DNA from: RGIG8597 sp045133795
GTDB lineage: Bacteria; Spirochaetota; GWE2-31-10
Reading direction: 5' to 3'
NCBI GenBank assembly: GCA_045133795.1
Contig: JBGUUT010000032.1
Span: 1-24,375, forward strand
Length of the DNA: 24,375 nt
How positions within the stretch are numbered: position 1 is the stretch's first letter; every line of letters begins with the position of its first letter. Below the pieces are notes generated by a model. It saw nothing but the letters and a program-made list of their open reading frames with translations. It was not told where the DNA came from and ran no database searches. Positions 1 to 7,583 of the stretch are shown one piece after another. The translations under genes were made by a program, and so were the position numbers.

Positions 1-531
1 AAAGGTGCGAACTTTAACGACTTAAAGGAATCAAATATCATTTTCTTTTGCACATTCGACCCATTTCGCAAAGGTTTACCGCAGTATACTTTTTGCAACA
101 GCTGTGAAGAATTGCCTGACTTGAAACTTGATGACAAATGTCGGAAAATTGCCTACAATGTTAATGCTTTTGAAAAAGTAGATGACGAGAAAATCAGAAA
201 ACTGTTAGAATTTATTTCGACCGGTAAAAGTGAAACGCCTTTGACAAACAAAATCTGTAAAGAATTAAAGCGAGTTCAAGGCAACGAGGAATGGAGGGCA
301 GAATATATGACGTGGGAAATGTTGAAACAAGATACTTATGATTCCGGCTTTTCTGCCGGTGAAGAATACGGTTTTTCTTTAGGTCGTAACGAGGGCATTT
401 CTTTAGGTATCACGCAAGGTGAACATAAAAAAGCCATTGAAACTGCGAAAAGCATGAAATCTGAAAATATGTCGGTTTCGATGATTGCACATTTTACCGG
501 GCTGTCGGTTGAGGAAATAGAGAAGCTATAA
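1..531 (+). CDS. Rpn family recombination-promoting nuclease / PD-(D/E)XK transposase-like protein, 5'-truncated by window edge
   Basis: The reading frame is open from base 1, so the gene begins outside the window; the TTG at 112 is only an internal codon. The visible 176 residues begin KGANFNDLKESNIIFFCTFD and continue with PFRKGLPQYTF. This is the conserved segment after the nuclease core of Rpn-type proteins (PD-(D/E)XK nuclease family transposases), which are often multi-copy in Treponema. The PD-(D/E)XK catalytic residues themselves are upstream of the window. The C-terminal part has a Gly-rich GEEYGFSLGRNEGISLGITQGE repeat region typical of the family tail, then a helical end (SMIAHFTGLSVEEIEKL) resembling the short helix-turn-helix tail found in many of these proteins. 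The family promotes RecA-independent recombination in E. coli; the role here is inferred. It is the only large plus-strand gene, and it is followed by repeat-rich non-coding DNA. Confidence 0.8.
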   Translation, partial: KGANFNDLKESNIIFFCTFDPFRKGLPQYTFCNSCEELPDLKLDDKCRKIAYNVNAFEKVDDEKIRKLLEFISTGKSETPLTNKICKELKRVQGNEEWRAEYMTWEMLKQDTYDSGFSAGEEYGFSLGRNEGISLGITQGEHKKAIETAKSMKSENMSVSMIAHFTGLSVEEIEKL

Positions 532-854
532 TTCAAACATGTTTATATACAATGGCTGTTTTTGTGAAGTTTTGAAACTTCATAGAAGACTGCATTTTTA
601 TTATAAGCACTGCAATATTTTTACATACCCAGTCATTTTTGGTCACTGTCAGCGTCCTGTTAAGGTTACAGGCAGTAACCAATTGTGCACTCTGTCTGCG
701 TTCAGTTAAGGTTGTTGTCTGTATCCTGTAAAGGAAACAACAGCGAAAGCCTATCTAAACATGTGTCAGGAACCCTATCGGTCATGCAGAACTTGTTTCA
801 GAATCTCTTTTTTCGAAGATACAGGAACGGTCTGTTCCATTAAGCTTTCGCTTG

Positions 855-875
855 ATATTTTCCTACGGAAAATAT
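855..875. repeat. 9-bp perfect hairpin, first of two related units
   Basis: Bases 855-863 are exactly complementary to 867-875 around a three-base loop. The following sequence, through 900, is an imperfect direct repeat of 958-1000: both read TTCCTA, CGGAAA, a T-rich stretch and a closing TCACC. No transposase or target duplication is visible. Confidence 0.5.
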
Positions 876-927
876 TTCGTTCGCATGTTCCATGCTCACC
901 ACAGCTTGAACGATGTGTTTTAGCTTC

Positions 928-1000
928 GGTGAATGTACGCTGTACATGACAGAAGCATTCCTATCGGAAATACTTCTGTCACATATTTCATATGTTCACC
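928..1000. repeat. 73-base imperfect dyad (inverted repeat)
   Basis: The sequence is symmetric about base 964. GGTGAA at 928-933 pairs with 995-1000 and TGACAGAAG at 947-955 pairs with 973-981. Inner bases around CCTATCGG add a few more pairs. The 13 bases between the two perfect blocks differ partly by changes that keep G-U pairing, which would fit a structured RNA, although several positions are simple mismatches. It lies just beyond the terminator of the lipoprotein gene and could be a MITE-like or REP-like element; no mobility gene is attached. Confidence 0.5.
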
Positions 1001-1008
1001 GCTAAAAT

Positions 1009-1040
1009 AAAAAAACCGTCGATTCCGAAAAACCGACGAC
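1009..1040 (-). terminator. Rho-independent terminator of the surface lipoprotein gene
   Basis: Read on the minus strand, CGTCG (1038-1034) pairs with CGACG (1021-1017). Extra G-U pairs extend the stem outward, the loop is about 12 bases, and a run of seven T follows directly. It starts about 24 bases after the stop codon of the lipoprotein gene. Confidence 0.75.
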
Positions 1041-1063
1041 TAAATCTCTTTTAAAATATAGGA

Positions 1064-3622
1064 TTACATTTTACCACCGATACGAGCTTGAGCTGATGTC
1101 ATATCATCAACGTCTTCTTTTTCAGCAGATGTACTTGCATCGTCAGAACATGGGTCTGTAGCCACATCAACCATACTTACATCCCATGGACAGCAGTCCA
1201 TCAAAGAACCACCGTTTGTTGTAAGCTGACGGATACCAATACCGTTGCTTTCGATATGTGCTCTATCAATTCCCAAAGATTTTAAAGGAATTGTATACCA
1301 ATAACTCATATCAAGATCTGTTGTTTTAAAGTCTTTATAAGTAGTAGAATTAAGTAAATCTGCTCCGGTTTGTCCGGATGTTCCACGATTATCTGACGGT
1401 GTTGATTCCATATAAATTTTAGTACTTACAGCACATTGTCTCTTATAGCGAACATGAACTCCGGAACCATCAGCTGTAGCCCCTGCAAAGTTTGTACAGT
1501 TTGCAGCACCATAGCTAAATACACCTGCACTTGTTGTTGTAAAGAAACCAGGAGTACCTACACCGACAAAAGCACTTTTATGTTCTGCATATCCATATTT
1601 TGAAGAATGATAGAACATTGCGTCAAATCCTTGAGCATCTGAAAAATCAACACTTCCCCAAATAGGACCACCTTGGTCTACTGTCGGTTTATTTGATTTA
1701 GCACCTTTACCTGTATTAAAAAGCATTCCCAACGGAATATCTCTGTTATCCCACCAAGCATTATCACTTGATGCATAATCATGCCACATAAATAAATCTT
1801 TTGCTCTGTCTACTCCGTTTACCAACTCTACCATTACGTATAAGTTATCGTTATCCCATGCTGCATACATAGCATAAACATCATAAGGAACTTCTTGATG
1901 TCCCTTCCATGTGCGAGGGTCATCGTAAGCAGCATTTTGTGCAATTTGTTCAGCTGCAGTCCAATCACTCCAACTTTTGATAGACTTAAATGTTCCGACT
2001 TTACCGTCTTTATTTGTCCAGTAATAATCACCTGCAGGTGGTGGAGGTGGCGGATTATTTCCTTCTCTTGTTACATTAACAACATAAGTTTTAAAAGTTC
2101 CGTCTTCTGCTGTTACTCTAATAGTAATAGGAGTTTTTACTCCTACCGTAAGAGAAACTACTCCTGAAGGCGTAACAGCAACATTAGCTTTAGCTGATTC
2201 CGCCGTTGCTGTTACTGTAATACTTGAAATCGCATTTTCTACGGTTACATCATAAGATAATGTATCTTTATTGAAACTCAAGCTACCGGCACTCAAAGTA
2301 ATATTTGAAAGATATGCATTACCGTCTAAATTAACAGAATCTCTTTTAATTTTTACTGTATAAGTTTCAGTTGAACGTTTATCCTCTGCTGTAACAGAAA
2401 CAGTCACTGTCTCCGTTGCTCCCGGAGCTATAGAAATATTATTTAAATTTGTAGGAATTGTAGTTACAGTTGCTCCGATATGATTTTTTTCATAAGTCAC
2501 AGATACAGCTCCGGAATAATCTGACGGAATTGTTACCTCATAGTCTGTTGTTGCACTATTGAATGATAAATTACCACCTATAACAGACAATGACTTTAAT
2601 GTCGCATCTGAACTAAGCTGACCTGCCGGCTCTCTATAAATAGATACAGTATAAGTTTTTGTATAACTAGAATCTTCAGCTATTACCTTAATACTTACAT
2701 CTGTAGTCTGTCCTGCTGTTAAAGAAATATTCTCCAAACTTGCAGGAGTCGTAGTCACCTGTGCTTTATTGCTGGATAATAAATATGTCACAGATGTAGT
2801 AGCTACAGAATTAGCAACCCTAGCTTCATAATTTTCTTTATTTTTATCAAAAGTAATTAATGTATCACCTTTTACAAAAAGATGTGAAAGGTAACAATCA
2901 GTACTCAATATCGGACCATCAATATTACTTGCTCTATAAATACTGAAAGAATAACGTTTCTTTGTTGATTTATCAGAAGAAGTAACTGTAAATGTTACTA
3001 AAGTTGTTCTTCCGGCTCTTAAAGGAATATCTTTTAATGAAGCCGGATAAGTCTCTACTGTCGCATCTTTATTTGATTTTTCATAATCAATACTGATTTT
3101 TTCAACATCATTAGGCACTCTGATATCATCATAAACAAAAACATTCGGTAAAAAACCAAAGTTTGCTTCATTATTTGAAGCTGACACTGATTTTAAATAA
3201 GCATCATCGTTTACAAGTGACTTTGAACCGTCAGAAAATCTCCAGCGGAAAGTCCAAGTTCCGTTTTCAAAACCCTTTTTTACAGCCAAAACTTTTAAAG
3301 TAATGATATTGTCATCACTGGGACTCAATCCGGCACTGCTCAATGTTATCTCGCCGGTATATTTTTTACTGCTTCCTTCTGTAGGAGTTTCACAATCTGC
3401 ACCAACTGCGATTTCATAATAAAGTGTCGCATCTGTTGCATTTTGCGGTGCATTAAGACTTATCTTATCATCTGCTGTTATCATACCCGACTGAACAGAA
3501 CAAGTTACAGCACTCATTAATTCCGGTGGGGTAATTATAATAGTTTTAGTATCTTCTTCCGGTGCACATGAAAGTAACGCCATCAAAAAGATTGAAAGAA
3601 AAAAAGCACTAATTTTTTTCAT
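1064..3622 (-). CDS. Large surface lipoprotein with cadherin-like beta-sandwich repeats and a C-terminal CBM9-like domain
   Basis: The 852-residue product begins with a lipoprotein signal peptide (MKKISAFFLS..., lipobox LLSC, Cys19). Residues about 30-126 resemble a chitobiase C-terminal-type beta-sandwich. Four cadherin-like (PF12733-type) repeats follow at about 139-231, 240-331, 338-428 and 434-520. Each repeat opens with a form of AYLxSLxVxxGxLxF and closes with a form of TYTVxIxR. A run of six prolines (524-529) leads to a C-terminal domain (about 532-830). Its features, such as YAAWDNDNLYVMVELV, suggest the DOMON/CBM9-like carbohydrate-binding fold. It probably sits on the cell surface or periplasmic face and binds a glycan or other ligand; no catalytic signature is visible. 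ATG start, with GAGGAG nine bases upstream. It has its own terminator, and the binding site is covered by a predicted hairpin. Confidence 0.8.
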   Translation of the reverse strand: MKKISAFFLSIFLMALLSCAPEEDTKTIIITPPELMSAVTCSVQSGMITADDKISLNAPQNATDATLYYEIAVGADCETPTEGSSKKYTGEITLSSAGLSPSDDNIITLKVLAVKKGFENGTWTFRWRFSDGSKSLVNDDAYLKSVSASNNEANFGFLPNVFVYDDIRVPNDVEKISIDYEKSNKDATVETYPASLKDIPLRAGRTTLVTFTVTSSDKSTKKRYSFSIYRASNIDGPILSTDCYLSHLFVKGDTLITFDKNKENYEARVANSVATTSVTYLLSSNKAQVTTTPASLENISLTAGQTTDVSIKVIAEDSSYTKTYTVSIYREPAGQLSSDATLKSLSVIGGNLSFNSATTDYEVTIPSDYSGAVSVTYEKNHIGATVTTIPTNLNNISIAPGATETVTVSVTAEDKRSTETYTVKIKRDSVNLDGNAYLSNITLSAGSLSFNKDTLSYDVTVENAISSITVTATAESAKANVAVTPSGVVSLTVGVKTPITIRVTAEDGTFKTYVVNVTREGNNPPPPPPAGDYYWTNKDGKVGTFKSIKSWSDWTAAEQIAQNAAYDDPRTWKGHQEVPYDVYAMYAAWDNDNLYVMVELVNGVDRAKDLFMWHDYASSDNAWWDNRDIPLGMLFNTGKGAKSNKPTVDQGGPIWGSVDFSDAQGFDAMFYHSSKYGYAEHKSAFVGVGTPGFFTTTSAGVFSYGAANCTNFAGATADGSGVHVRYKRQCAVSTKIYMESTPSDNRGTSGQTGADLLNSTTYKDFKTTDLDMSYWYTIPLKSLGIDRAHIESNGIGIRQLTTNGGSLMDCCPWDVSMVDVATDPCSDDASTSAEKEDVDDMTSAQARIGGKM

Positions 3623-3628
3623 TGTTAT

Positions 3629-3663
3629 TTGCTCCTCTTATATTTTTTTTATTAAAAGAGCAA
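3629..3663 (-). promoter_or_regulatory. 5'UTR hairpin covering the ribosome binding site (fourU-like RNA thermometer candidate)
   Basis: On the minus-strand transcript UUGCUC (3663-3658) pairs perfectly with GAGCAA (3634-3629). The next four U (3657-3654) pair with AGAG (3638-3635) through two A-U and two G-U pairs, leaving an A-rich loop of about 15 bases. The whole Shine-Dalgarno (AGAGGAG, 3638-3632) lies inside the stem, nine bases before the ATG of the lipoprotein gene. This is the layout of fourU thermometers. Thermosensing itself is an inference. Confidence 0.45.
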
Positions 3664-3716
3664 CCTATATGCCAGCAATGCAAATACTGATTTAAAGAAA
3701 TAATATTTTAAAAAAA

Positions 3717-5441
3717 TTACTGTCCCATAATATAGAAAATATCCATCACGGCAACAAGTAACCCTAAACTCATCAGTAACATCAACGCTACAAAGTTTAA
3801 TACATATACATATCGCATTTTTACCGGTTTACGCATTACCATTTCCACGACACTCATCACTATATAACCGCCGTCAAGTGCCGGAAGAGGCAACAAATTA
3901 AAAAATGCCAACGCCAACGAAATATTAGCTAACACCAAGAAAAAGTTTCTCATTCCTTCAATAAAGCTACTGGAAAAGCCTGCATCGGTAATATTTTTCA
4001 TCAAGTAACCGATTTTTATCGGACCGCCGACTTGTTCTGAAATATCGCCTTTCGGTTTTGCTATCAAGGCATAAGTCGACAATGCAGTCATACGTATCAA
4101 TTTATTACTTTCTTTGAAACCTTCACCTAATGCTGCAAACCAATTTTTCCCTTTTACCTCTCGGATTTCGTAGTAATACGGAAGAAAAACATTTTTTTGC
4201 TCAAAGTCGTTTATATCTACATTTACATCAAATTCCGCATCGCCACGCAGCACAGTCAATGTTCCGCTCGATTTAGTTTCCCATAAATTCATCAAATAAC
4301 GTTCCACAAGCACGGTAGAAATCAAATCTCTTTTTCCGCCGACAGCCGTGATTTTATCACCGTTTTGTAAGTTTAAAAATTTTGCCAGCTCAGACTCATC
4401 TCGTTGGTCGATTATCGGCTCTTGATAAAAATAAACTCCCAGTAACGGTCGCATTGTATTTTTATCCCATTCCGGTTGTACCTGAAACGCCAAGATTTCT
4501 CCGTTTCGTTCAACTTTAACATTTAATTTAGAACGAGTTCCGGTCAACATCATTTCTTCCGTTAATTCACTGAAAGAATTGATTGGGTGATTATTCACAG
4601 AAATAATTTTATCACCGGACAACAGCCCTGCTTTCTTTGCCGGAGAAACTGTTGATTCTTCACGTCCCACATCGTCAGATAATAAAATTCTGTTTGGAAT
4701 AATAACTTCTTTTCTTGCCCCGATAAAAACCAATGAAAATAAAATGATTGCAAATAAGTAATTCATAAAAGGACCGGCAAATGCAACCAACAAACGTTTA
4801 AAAGGATGAACTCCGAAAAAGCTGTCCGCATCCCTCAAACTACGCAAGTCCATTGACTTATAAACTACATTTATAAAATCTTTGCGTTCCTTTGTGTTTA
4901 CAAATCCGTCATCATTCAAATAATACTCAAATTCATATTTTTTAAATGACTCCAAATATTCCAATGAAACAAAAATATCTTTTTCTGTTAAATCTTTTCT
5001 TAAAACAAAAACATCTCCGTCTTGTTCATAACAATCAAACAAAGATTCTGCGTCCGGACGATTTTCTTTATCTTCCGTAAGTTTTAAAAACTCTGTAGCT
5101 GAAATAGTTTTAGGCGGCATTTTCTTATAAAACTTCGTCAACGTCTCGTCTGAGACTTTACCTTTCAACATTTTAGTCAATAAACAAAACTTTTTTTCCG
5201 TCAAAGTTTCCGGCAAATCATCTTTCAATGCATCTTGTTTAAATTGGCAAAATCCGCCCATAGGAATTGCACCGATTTGATAAAGTGTATCACCAATTTT
5301 AAATCCAAAAACTTTTGGTCCCATCCCGATAGAAAAACATTCTACTTTTACACCAAATAATTTTGCTACAAGAAAATGTCCCAGCTCATGAATAAAAACA
5401 AGAAATCCAAATCCTAAAATTGCCAATAACAAAGAAAACAA
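3717..5441 (-). CDS. rseP: RseP/site-2-protease-type M50 zinc metalloprotease with a large insertion
   Basis: This intramembrane protease cleaves transmembrane anti-sigma factors or remnant signal peptides in the inner membrane. The first membrane helix carries the zinc site HELGH (residues 18-22). The second catalytic motif is NLLPLP...LDGG (515-525, Asp523). Two PDZ domains lie between them (about 255-325 and 340-412), the second poorly conserved. The protein has 574 residues against about 450 in E. coli RseP. The extra length is mainly a charged block at about 68-210, between GGFCQFK and the HPFKRLLVAFAGPFMNYLFA segment. The start is TTG: AAAGGAG lies seven bases upstream and the next Met (40) would remove the zinc site. 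The gene begins one base after dxr and is last in the operon; I see no strong terminator after it. Confidence 0.9.
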   Translation of the reverse strand: MFSLLLAILGFGFLVFIHELGHFLVAKLFGVKVECFSIGMGPKVFGFKIGDTLYQIGAIPMGGFCQFKQDALKDDLPETLTEKKFCLLTKMLKGKVSDETLTKFYKKMPPKTISATEFLKLTEDKENRPDAESLFDCYEQDGDVFVLRKDLTEKDIFVSLEYLESFKKYEFEYYLNDDGFVNTKERKDFINVVYKSMDLRSLRDADSFFGVHPFKRLLVAFAGPFMNYLFAIILFSLVFIGARKEVIIPNRILLSDDVGREESTVSPAKKAGLLSGDKIISVNNHPINSFSELTEEMMLTGTRSKLNVKVERNGEILAFQVQPEWDKNTMRPLLGVYFYQEPIIDQRDESELAKFLNLQNGDKITAVGGKRDLISTVLVERYLMNLWETKSSGTLTVLRGDAEFDVNVDINDFEQKNVFLPYYYEIREVKGKNWFAALGEGFKESNKLIRMTALSTYALIAKPKGDISEQVGGPIKIGYLMKNITDAGFSSSFIEGMRNFFLVLANISLALAFFNLLPLPALDGGYIVMSVVEMVMRKPVKMRYVYVLNFVALMLLMSLGLLVAVMDIFYIMGQ

Positions 5442-5442
5442 A

Positions 5443-6621
5443 TTATTCTCCTTTTATGATTTTTACTGCCTTTGCTGCAATATCACATGAAAGTAAGTCT
5501 ATTTCCAGTAAATCATCAATACTATTTATTTCATTTTGAAAGTTTTCTTTTTCCAACAGCTCAAGTGATTTTTCCATTCCCGTCTCTATTTGCAAAAATG
5601 AAATTTTCTCATCCAAAAACTGCATTACAAGAAACTCATTGACGTTATTGAAAAACGCCGGATAAATTCCGCCTTTTTTTCCGCATTGAATTGCAAAATC
5701 TAACATTCTGAATTTTTGCATATCTATCGGTAAAAACTCCAATGTCAAACCGTTAAAAAAATTCAATCTACTGTAATTATTTTCTATTACATCCGGATAC
5801 GAAAACGCATTTTGAATAGGAATCGCCATGTCTTTCGGTCCAAGTTGTGCATAAATCTCACCGTCAATCATTTCTACCATTGAATGAATCAACGACTGCG
5901 GATGAACAACGACATTTATCTTTTCATAAGGCATTGAAAATAAATAATGAGCTTCGATTACTTCAAGCCCTTTATTAGCCATAGTTGCAGAATCAATGGA
6001 AATTTTTCGTCCCATGCTCCAAGTAGGATGTTTTAACGCATCTGCCGGAGTGATTTTATTCCAAGTAATTTTGTCTACATTAAGGAAAGGACCGCCGGAC
6101 GCCGTAATGTGAATATTTTGAATTAAGTCTGAAGATTTATCTTTTAATAGAGAAAAAATCGCAGAATGTTCTGAATCGACGGGGATAATTTTACAATCAT
6201 TTTTTGTAGCTTCATTAAAAAGTAAATCTCCGGCACAAACAACACTTTCTTTATTCGCCAGTGCCAATTCTTTACAATATCCCATAACCGCAAATGACAG
6301 AGCGACTCCGGCCTTTCCGGCAACTGCATTTAAAACAGAATCTACTTTATCATGACAAATACGTTCCATTCCGTCACATCCGCTGTAAATCGGAATACCT
6401 TCATATACAATCGATGTTTTCCCCGTCTTATTAAAAAAATACTCTCCGTCTGCACAAACCGCATAATCCGGACGATATTTTTTTATTATTTCGAAAAGCT
6501 TATCTAACCGGCGATTAACCGACACTGCATGAAGACAAAACTTGCCTGCATGATTATCTAAAACCTTTAACGCTGAAGTTCCTATTGAACCTGAAGCCCC
6601 TAGAATTGTAATACTTTTCAT
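5443..6621 (-). CDS. dxr: 1-deoxy-D-xylulose 5-phosphate reductoisomerase
   Basis: Dxr converts DXP to 2-C-methyl-D-erythritol 4-phosphate with NADPH, the committed step of the MEP isoprenoid pathway in the cytosol. The 392-residue protein has the usual length. Visible motifs are the NADPH-binding LGASGSIG (7-14), NKES (123-126), the metal ligands in PVDSEHS (Asp149, Glu151) and NKGLEVIEAH (Glu220), and the substrate-loop segment HPTWSMGRKISIDSATM (198-214). VVHPQSLIHSMVE follows. The ATG overlaps the cdsA stop as TAATG. Its own 3' end supplies the ribosome binding site for rseP. The isoprenoid product feeds UppS, encoded two genes upstream. Confidence 0.96.
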   Translation of the reverse strand: MKSITILGASGSIGTSALKVLDNHAGKFCLHAVSVNRRLDKLFEIIKKYRPDYAVCADGEYFFNKTGKTSIVYEGIPIYSGCDGMERICHDKVDSVLNAVAGKAGVALSFAVMGYCKELALANKESVVCAGDLLFNEATKNDCKIIPVDSEHSAIFSLLKDKSSDLIQNIHITASGGPFLNVDKITWNKITPADALKHPTWSMGRKISIDSATMANKGLEVIEAHYLFSMPYEKINVVVHPQSLIHSMVEMIDGEIYAQLGPKDMAIPIQNAFSYPDVIENNYSRLNFFNGLTLEFLPIDMQKFRMLDFAIQCGKKGGIYPAFFNNVNEFLVMQFLDEKISFLQIETGMEKSLELLEKENFQNEINSIDDLLEIDLLSCDIAAKAVKIIKGE

Positions 6622-7583
6622 TATTTACTCACAATGAATGAAAAATAAACTTGCAATACGATAAAATAAATAGGCAACAAATACAACAAAGTATCAACAG
6701 AGTCTAAAACGCCGCCGCGTCCCATTATCACATTACCGGAATCTTTTACATTAACACTGCGTTTTACAACAGACTCAACCAAATCTCCAATCGGTACTAA
6801 GAAACCACTGATTACTGGAAATAAAAAGTAAAAAGCTGTCGGCATTTGCGATAAATATTTACCGAAAAAGATATAATAAGCACCTACAAACGCAAAAGTT
6901 GTCAAATAACCACCGATATATCCGGCTAATGATTTATTCGGACTGGCAGCTATTCCAAGCTTTTTCTTTTTTCCGAAAGTCATTCCAAAAACGTAAGCAA
7001 AAATATCATTTACCCAAATACAAATCGTAAGAAATATCACCAACATTGCCGAAAACTGCGTACCTTGAGATTTTACACAATAAAAAATCGGTACATTCGG
7101 AACGTCTGCAAGCTTATTTACCGGATCGATATTCAACAAAAACGGAAGCACAAACGACGGAATCCCGATATATAAAATACCGAACAATGTATATGCAATT
7201 TTCTCAAATGAGACTGTCAAATCTTTTGCAAAAATATCACGTGCATATATAAAAGACAAAAGCGAAATCAAGAAAAGAAAAAATAACGGCAAAGCTTGCG
7301 GGTATGAATGAATTGAAAAGTAATTGTTTGCATAAATATACGCAAATATATAAATCAGCAGATTCACTCCGGGTATAAAATGTTTATTAACCTTAATTCC
7401 CTTATTAAAGATAAGAGAGTTTATTTCAAAACTTCCCAGATATGTTATGACAAATCCAAAAATTAAAATCAAAAAAATATGACTTTTTAAAGGAAAGAAA
7501 AGGGTTAAAAAAACCACAGGAACGACTATTGTTGTCAAAAGCATCCGCTTAAACAGATTACTTCGGAAAAACTCTTTTAGCAT
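6621..7583 (-). CDS. cdsA: Phosphatidate cytidylyltransferase (CDP-diglyceride synthase)
   Basis: CdsA makes CDP-diacylglycerol from CTP and phosphatidic acid at the inner membrane, the branch point to all phospholipids. The 320-residue protein is almost all membrane helices. It carries the family signature near the C-terminus (ESVVKRSVNVKDSGNV, then GRGGVLDSVD). The KR and KD residues of the motif are present. However, the His of the usual HGG is Arg and the Arg of the usual DR is Ser, a departure from the textbook pattern. ATG start; GGAGGAG lies inside the last codons of uppS, and the two genes abut with no spacer, suggesting coupled translation. It fits the operon's envelope-lipid half. 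Confidence 0.92.
   Translation of the reverse strand: MLKEFFRSNLFKRMLLTTIVVPVVFLTLFFPLKSHIFLILIFGFVITYLGSFEINSLIFNKGIKVNKHFIPGVNLLIYIFAYIYANNYFSIHSYPQALPLFFLFLISLLSFIYARDIFAKDLTVSFEKIAYTLFGILYIGIPSFVLPFLLNIDPVNKLADVPNVPIFYCVKSQGTQFSAMLVIFLTICIWVNDIFAYVFGMTFGKKKKLGIAASPNKSLAGYIGGYLTTFAFVGAYYIFFGKYLSQMPTAFYFLFPVISGFLVPIGDLVESVVKRSVNVKDSGNVIMGRGGVLDSVDTLLYLLPIYFIVLQVYFSFIVSK

Larger units (their letters stand above)
532..1063. other. Long non-coding spacer with hairpins and degenerate repeats
   Basis: About 530 bases separate the Rpn gene from the lipoprotein gene, and I see no credible gene here. The 62-codon frame at 761-949 has no ribosome binding site, is Cys/Arg-rich and runs through the hairpins. 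From left to right it holds several elements. There is a 7-bp hairpin (565-571 with 576-582) with no T-tract. There are three loose copies of a CNGTTAAGG-like word (656-665, 703-711, 725-734). Small stems lie at 664-669/675-680 and 711-716/736-741, followed by a 9-bp hairpin at 855-875 and a long dyad at 928-1000. The terminator of the minus-strand lipoprotein gene lies at 1009-1040. Confidence 0.6.

Noticed and set aside
565..582. Hairpin after the Rpn gene as a terminator
   Set aside because: The 7-bp stem is AT-rich and no T-tract follows immediately, so I left it as a structural note only.
761..949. 62-codon plus-strand frame in the non-coding spacer
   Set aside because: No binding site, Cys/Arg-rich composition, and it reads through the hairpin repeats; no resemblance to a known protein.
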